Origin: Piliocolobus tephrosceles
Taxonomy: Eukaryota; Chordata; Mammalia; Primates; Cercopithecidae
Assembly (NCBI RefSeq): GCF_002776525.5
Contig: NC_045437.1
Span: 133,356,802 to 133,420,801, forward strand
Reading direction: 5' to 3'
DNA length: 64,000 bases
Position 1 is the first letter of the stretch, and the number at the start of each line of letters is the position of its first letter. The translations under genes were made by a program, and so were the position numbers. Under the pieces are notes generated by a model. That model saw nothing but the letters and a program-made list of their open reading frames with translations, did not search any database and was not told the DNA's origin. Shown piece after piece: positions 60,538 through 64,000 of the stretch.

Positions 60538-60871
60538 TTTTTTTTTTTAGATGGAGTTTTGCTCTTGTTGCCCAGGCTGGAGTGCAATGGCGCAATCTTG
60601 GCTCACAGCAACCTCCGCCTCCTGGGTTCAAGTGATTCTCCTGCCTCAGCCTCCCGAGTATCTGGGATTACAGGCATGCGCCACCATGCCTGGCTAATTT
60701 TGTATTTTTAGTAGAGATATTTGCTAAACTTTCAAACTGGTATTACATTTAGTAGAGTATTTTTAGTTTCACCATGTTGGTCAGGCTGGTCTCATTCCTG
60801 ACCTCAGGTGATCCACTTGTCTCAGCCTCCCAAAGTGTTGGGATTACAGGCGTGGGCCACTGCGCCTGGCC
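60538..60871 (-). repeat. Alu carrying a templated insertion
   Basis: A minus-strand Alu interrupted between TAGTAGAGA and TTTCACCATG by about 50 bases of foreign and rearranged sequence (60716-60766). Confidence 0.9.
60716..60750 (-). repeat. 35-bp inverted copy of 58541-58575
   Basis: All 35 bases are the exact reverse complement of ITK intron 7 sequence 2.1 kb to the left. Confidence 0.97.
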
Positions 60872-61574
60872 TCTTTTGTCTTTTTTAATGTGGACCAGTT
60901 TCTCAGCCTGTTGTATCTTTCATGATATTAATGATTTTTTTTTTTTGAAGAGCACAGGACATTAATTTTAGAGAATATTCCCTAATTTGGATTTGTCTAA
61001 TATATCCTTATGAATACACCCTCATGAGTAAATTCATGTTGTGCATTCTTTGAGCAGGAATATCACAGAAGTGATGTGTGCCCTTCTCAGTGCATCACAT
61101 AAAGAGACACAAGATAGCTTTTTGCTCCATTATTTATGTGCATTTGGATTGATTGTTTAAGATGAGCCTACTAGTTACCTCCACTTTGTAATTACAAGTG
61201 ATTTGTCAGGAGATACTTTGAGACTATGTAAATATCCCATAGCTCATCAAACTTTAACCTGCTAGTGGTGACCTTCATCGAGGATTCTTGCCTAAATCAG
61301 TTGATACTCTGGGTTACAAAATGATGATTTTTAAACTTTATCATTCATTAGTTGGCATTCTACTATAAGAAAAAACCCTTTCCTTTTTATTTATTACTTC
61401 TTTATCTATCAGCCTATCTATTTATTACAGATTCTTATATTATTCAATGGTTTCTAGTCTATGACTTATTTTAATACTCATTATTTATTTTGATACTCAA
61501 ATTGTCCCAGATTTCATCAAATGGAGCCCGTCAGAGCCAACTTCTGTGCTCATTTGACATGCCCATGCCTTTTT

Positions 61575-61872
61575 GGCTGGGCACAGCGGTTCACACCTGT
61601 CATCCCAGTACTTTGGGAGGCCAGGGCGGGAGCATCACTAGAGCCCAGAAGTTCATGACCAGCCTGGACAACCTAGCGAGATCCTGTCTCTACAAAAAAT
61701 TTACAGATTAGCTGGACAAGGTGGCATGTGCCTATAGTCCCAGCTACTCGGGAGGCTGAGGAGTGCTTGAGCCCAGTAGGTTGAGGTTGCAATGGGCCGA
61801 GATCACACTACTGCACTCCAGCCTGGGCGACAGCAAGACCCTGTCTCAAAAAGTAAAAATAAAAAATAAAAA
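61575..61872 (+). repeat. AluJ-like
   Basis: A full plus-strand Alu, diverged, with an AAAAATAAA tail, inside the old LINE. Confidence 0.85.
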
Positions 61873-62140
61873 TTTATTTTTAAGTACTTCTTTACTTTCT
61901 GGCACAAAAAGATGTTTCAAGTTCTTTTTTGTTCTATCCCTACCCCAAGACTTTTCTCTAGAAAGTCCTGGTTCTTTTTAGTGGAAAGTGTTATTTCGGA
62001 ATCAAGAGCTGGGTGTATGTGTGAACATTACTATTGCAATAGAGATCATCTGGTATTTTTACAGTCAACCAATAATTCATTCCTAACCTAGGGAGGATTC
62101 CTTGGGACTGTATTTTACAAAAACAAATAAAATATCTTAC

Positions 62141-62206
62141 TCATAGGTTTCCAGATTATTTGGAGACTTTTCCACCAGATAACTGCTTGGTACATATCCT
62201 TCATGC
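62141..62206 (-). CDS. ITK: ITK exon 7: end of SH3, start of SH2
   Basis: This 66-nt exon encodes residues 216-238: the third base of a Gly codon, then HEGYVPSSYLVEKSPNNLETY, then two bases of a Glu codon. The HEGYVPSSYL stretch is the last strand of the SH3 domain, with the conserved Val-Pro-Ser-Ser-Tyr that forms part of the proline-peptide binding surface. The acceptor reads TTTTAACAG and the donor is GA|GTAAGA. Both neighbouring phases fit the next exon exactly. The preceding exon is not visible, partly because of the N run at 62294-62393 and the window end. Confidence 0.96.
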
Positions 62207-62293
62207 CTGTTAAAAGGAAAATTAGTGTTTAGACCTACAAAGAACTAAGTTTTACATCGTTTTACAGGTTTAATCCATTAAAAGTCATTTAAA

Positions 62294-62393
62294 NNNNNNN
62301 NNNNNNNNNNNNNNNNNNNNNNNNNNNNNNNNNNNNNNNNNNNNNNNNNNNNNNNNNNNNNNNNNNNNNNNNNNNNNNNNNNNNNNNNNNNNN
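62294..62393. other. Assembly gap, 100 N
   Basis: One hundred N, a placeholder length, are followed at once by a 29-base A run (62394-62422). A retroelement body with this poly(A) tail may be missing. Confidence 0.97.
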
Positions 62394-62424
<31 letters not shown>

Positions 62425-63123
62425 AACTGGTAAAACTAACAGCAACTTGCTGTCTGTTAAAGGCAGGTTGATTTCACTACTAACATATGAAACATAATAG
62501 AAAAGAAGTGGTGATTTTATTTAAAAAGTTCTGCTTGCTGCTCTCCTCATTGTGAAATTTCCTCTACTGGAAAAAAAGATTAACATCCATTCTCTATTTT
62601 CTATAAGGAAACATTTTTGTGTGATAATCAACATTTTTTTCCACTTTAGTGCTATCATTTTATAGTCAGGAAGCCAAAATAATTAAAATATAAAAGATGA
62701 CTTTCCAACCACAGATTCTAAAAGACACTACCAGTTGGCATTGTAAGCTTTTTAATTTAAGGCCTCCCTAATTGAGCTTCTTCAGATATGAATGGTATAA
62801 ACACAAGAAAAAAGGATAAAGCTAGGCTAGATTTGGGGATTGGGAGTCACTTTTGTGCAAGAATTAATAATTGTGCATAAACAAAAAACATAATAAACAA
62901 AATAAGAATATCAAACTTCTTTACATTTGTGTATAACTTTGTCGTTTTCAAAGCACTTTCACATTCATTATCTCATTTAATACCACAAGGTGAAAGTGGC
63001 ATCCCTTCCGCTTTCTGGATCTCTGACTTTATACCCGTCAAATGAAGGGCTTAAATTAGATTATACTTAAAATCTAGTTTAAGTAGATACTCCATACTAC
63101 GCCAACGTAAAAAGATGCCTGAT

Positions 63124-63469
63124 AGGCTGGGTGCAGTGGCTCACACCTGTAATCCTAGTGCTTGGGGAGGCTGAGGGGGGTGGATCACTTGAGCTCAGGA
63201 GCTTGAGACCAACCTGGGCAACATGGTGAAACCCTGTCTCTAGAAAATATATAAAAATTAGCCAGGTGTGGTGGCATGCACCTGTAGTCTCAGCTGCTTG
63301 GGAGGCTAAGGCATGAGACTCGTTTAACCTGGGTGGTGGCGGGTGGGGGCAGTGGTGTGGAGGTTGCCATGAGCTGAGATCATGCCACTGCACTCTGGCC
63401 TGGGTGACAGAGCAAGACTCTGTCTCAAAAAAACAAACAAACAAAAAAAACCACAAAACAAAACAAAAA
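63124..63469 (+). repeat. Alu with clear target duplications
   Basis: A full plus-strand Alu with a G-rich change in the right monomer. AAAAAGATGCCTGATAG flanks it on both sides (about 63109-63125 and 63467-63483). Confidence 0.9.
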
Positions 63470-64000
63470 AAGATGCCTGATAGTTTATTGCTCTTTATTC
63501 CATAACATGTTCTAATTTTCTTATAATAAGAAATTTTCAACCTAGTGATTATGTTTATGGGAAATGTGTAATCGGTGCACAGAGTTGTGAAGAGTGAAGA
63601 AATCAAGACTGGCGATGCCAAATACAGGATGATTATCTTATATTTTACTCCTCTGGCAGACATTGCTAAGCAATCATGGCATAGTTTCTTTGCAGAATTG
63701 GACATCTGCCCTCAGAATCATCCTTCGCACAGTGCTCAAGGCATCCATTTCAACTGAAGAAAGTCAGCTTATTCTGAAATTTGCCATTCTTTCTGTATCA
63801 CTCTTGTAACCCGCTTAACTATGTCTGGTGTTGCCATACTATACTTTTAGAATTATATTAATGGATCAAGTAATATTTTGCTCTTCAATAGAATATGCCA
63901 CCCAAAGCTGGGCCATCTACACAAATGATAACTCTCATATTTGTATGTGGATATGCAGACTTCCCAAAGCTCTTTCACTTCCATCATCTCACTGATTTTT

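Larger units (their letters stand above)
60085..62050 (-). mobile_element. Old LINE (L1M-like), split by two Alus
   Basis: Sequence such as AGTTGTCCCAATAATGTATA, CAGGAATATCACAGAAGTGA and CTTTCTGGCACAAAAAGATG belongs to a single common old LINE-type repeat resuming after each Alu. I assign it to an old L1 family. The strand and exact family are uncertain. Confidence 0.6.
58090..62140 (-). other. ITK: ITK intron 7
   Basis: An old L1-like repeat fills about 60085-62050, interrupted by two Alus. The segment 58100-60080 is A/T-rich and contains the 35-bp source of an inverted templated insertion (58541-58575) and an MIR-like remnant near 59200-59335. Confidence 0.75.
35150..62206 (-). other. ITK: ITK gene, 3' part (exons 7-17 and 3'UTR)
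   Basis: ITK is a cytoplasmic TEC-family tyrosine kinase. After T-cell receptor engagement it is recruited to the LAT/SLP-76 complex and phosphorylates PLC-gamma-1. Eleven minus-strand exons in this window translate to the end of the SH3 domain, the whole SH2 domain and the whole kinase domain. The joined reading frame is open, every junction is GT/AG, and the codon sum (405 residues) places the first residue at human position 216. Exon numbers 7-17 assume the usual 17-exon human gene. The PH domain, zinc-binding TEC homology region, proline-rich stretch and most of SH3 lie to the right of this window. The last approximately 1.8 kb holds no further ITK exon that I could recognise. The 5' part of the gene therefore remains unseen, so intactness of the whole gene cannot be judged here. 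Confidence 0.97.
62207..64000 (-). other. ITK: ITK intron 6, partial
   Basis: The sequence right of exon 7 holds a 100-base gap with an adjoining poly(A) run and one full Alu with target duplications. I searched for the preceding SH3 exon and did not find it. Confidence 0.7.

Noticed and set aside
63097..63705. 202-codon minus-strand frame
   Set aside because: Most of it is the complement of an Alu, a common source of spurious frames.

Overview
The window is vertebrate nuclear DNA, almost certainly from an Old World monkey (macaque or baboon type). The reasons are dense Alu and L1 repeats, exon-by-exon matches to two primate genes, and an AluY copy at 3444-3730 with bases I associate with cercopithecine AluYR-type subfamilies. 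The species is inferred, not proven. Three runs of N (3044-3443, 31728-31737, 62294-62393) show a draft assembly.

Two protein-coding genes lie on the minus strand, one behind the other. The right part (about 35150 to 62206 and beyond) is the 3' portion of ITK, the TEC-family tyrosine kinase of T cells. Eleven coding exons encode residues 216-620: the end of SH3, all of SH2 and the complete kinase domain, followed by a 3'UTR of about 2.5 kb. All splice sites are GT/AG and phases join exactly. The summed length gives K391, F435, C442, D482, D500 and Y512 their established human numbers. The left part is the 5' end of CYFIP2, a WAVE-complex subunit. It has a CpG-island promoter with a probable noncoding exon 1 (about 23470-24320), a 19 kb first intron, the start-codon exon (4694-4833, 39 codons) and the next exon (2328-2417, 30 codons). 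The gap from the ITK 3' end to the CYFIP2 promoter is about 11 kb.

The rest is intron and spacer filled with interspersed repeats: about 22 Alu copies or pieces, seven L1 segments, three ERVL-MaLR LTRs, a largely complete but dead Tigger1-like DNA transposon (about 28690-31010), an MER1-like hAT element beside an ITK splice site, MIR and MER5-like remnants, and microsatellites. I saw no tRNA, rRNA, CRISPR or bacterial operon features.

I found no undescribed biological system. The most notable signals are records of unusual DNA rearrangement. A 35-bp exact inverted copy of intronic ITK sequence is spliced into an Alu 2.1 kb away. A near-identical 140-bp duplication lies 1680 bp apart in ITK intron 11 and intron 10. 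There is also a twin-primed L1, a truncated Alu nested in another Alu, two palindromes, and a Leu-to-Trp difference in the ITK SH2 domain that needs a sequence check.
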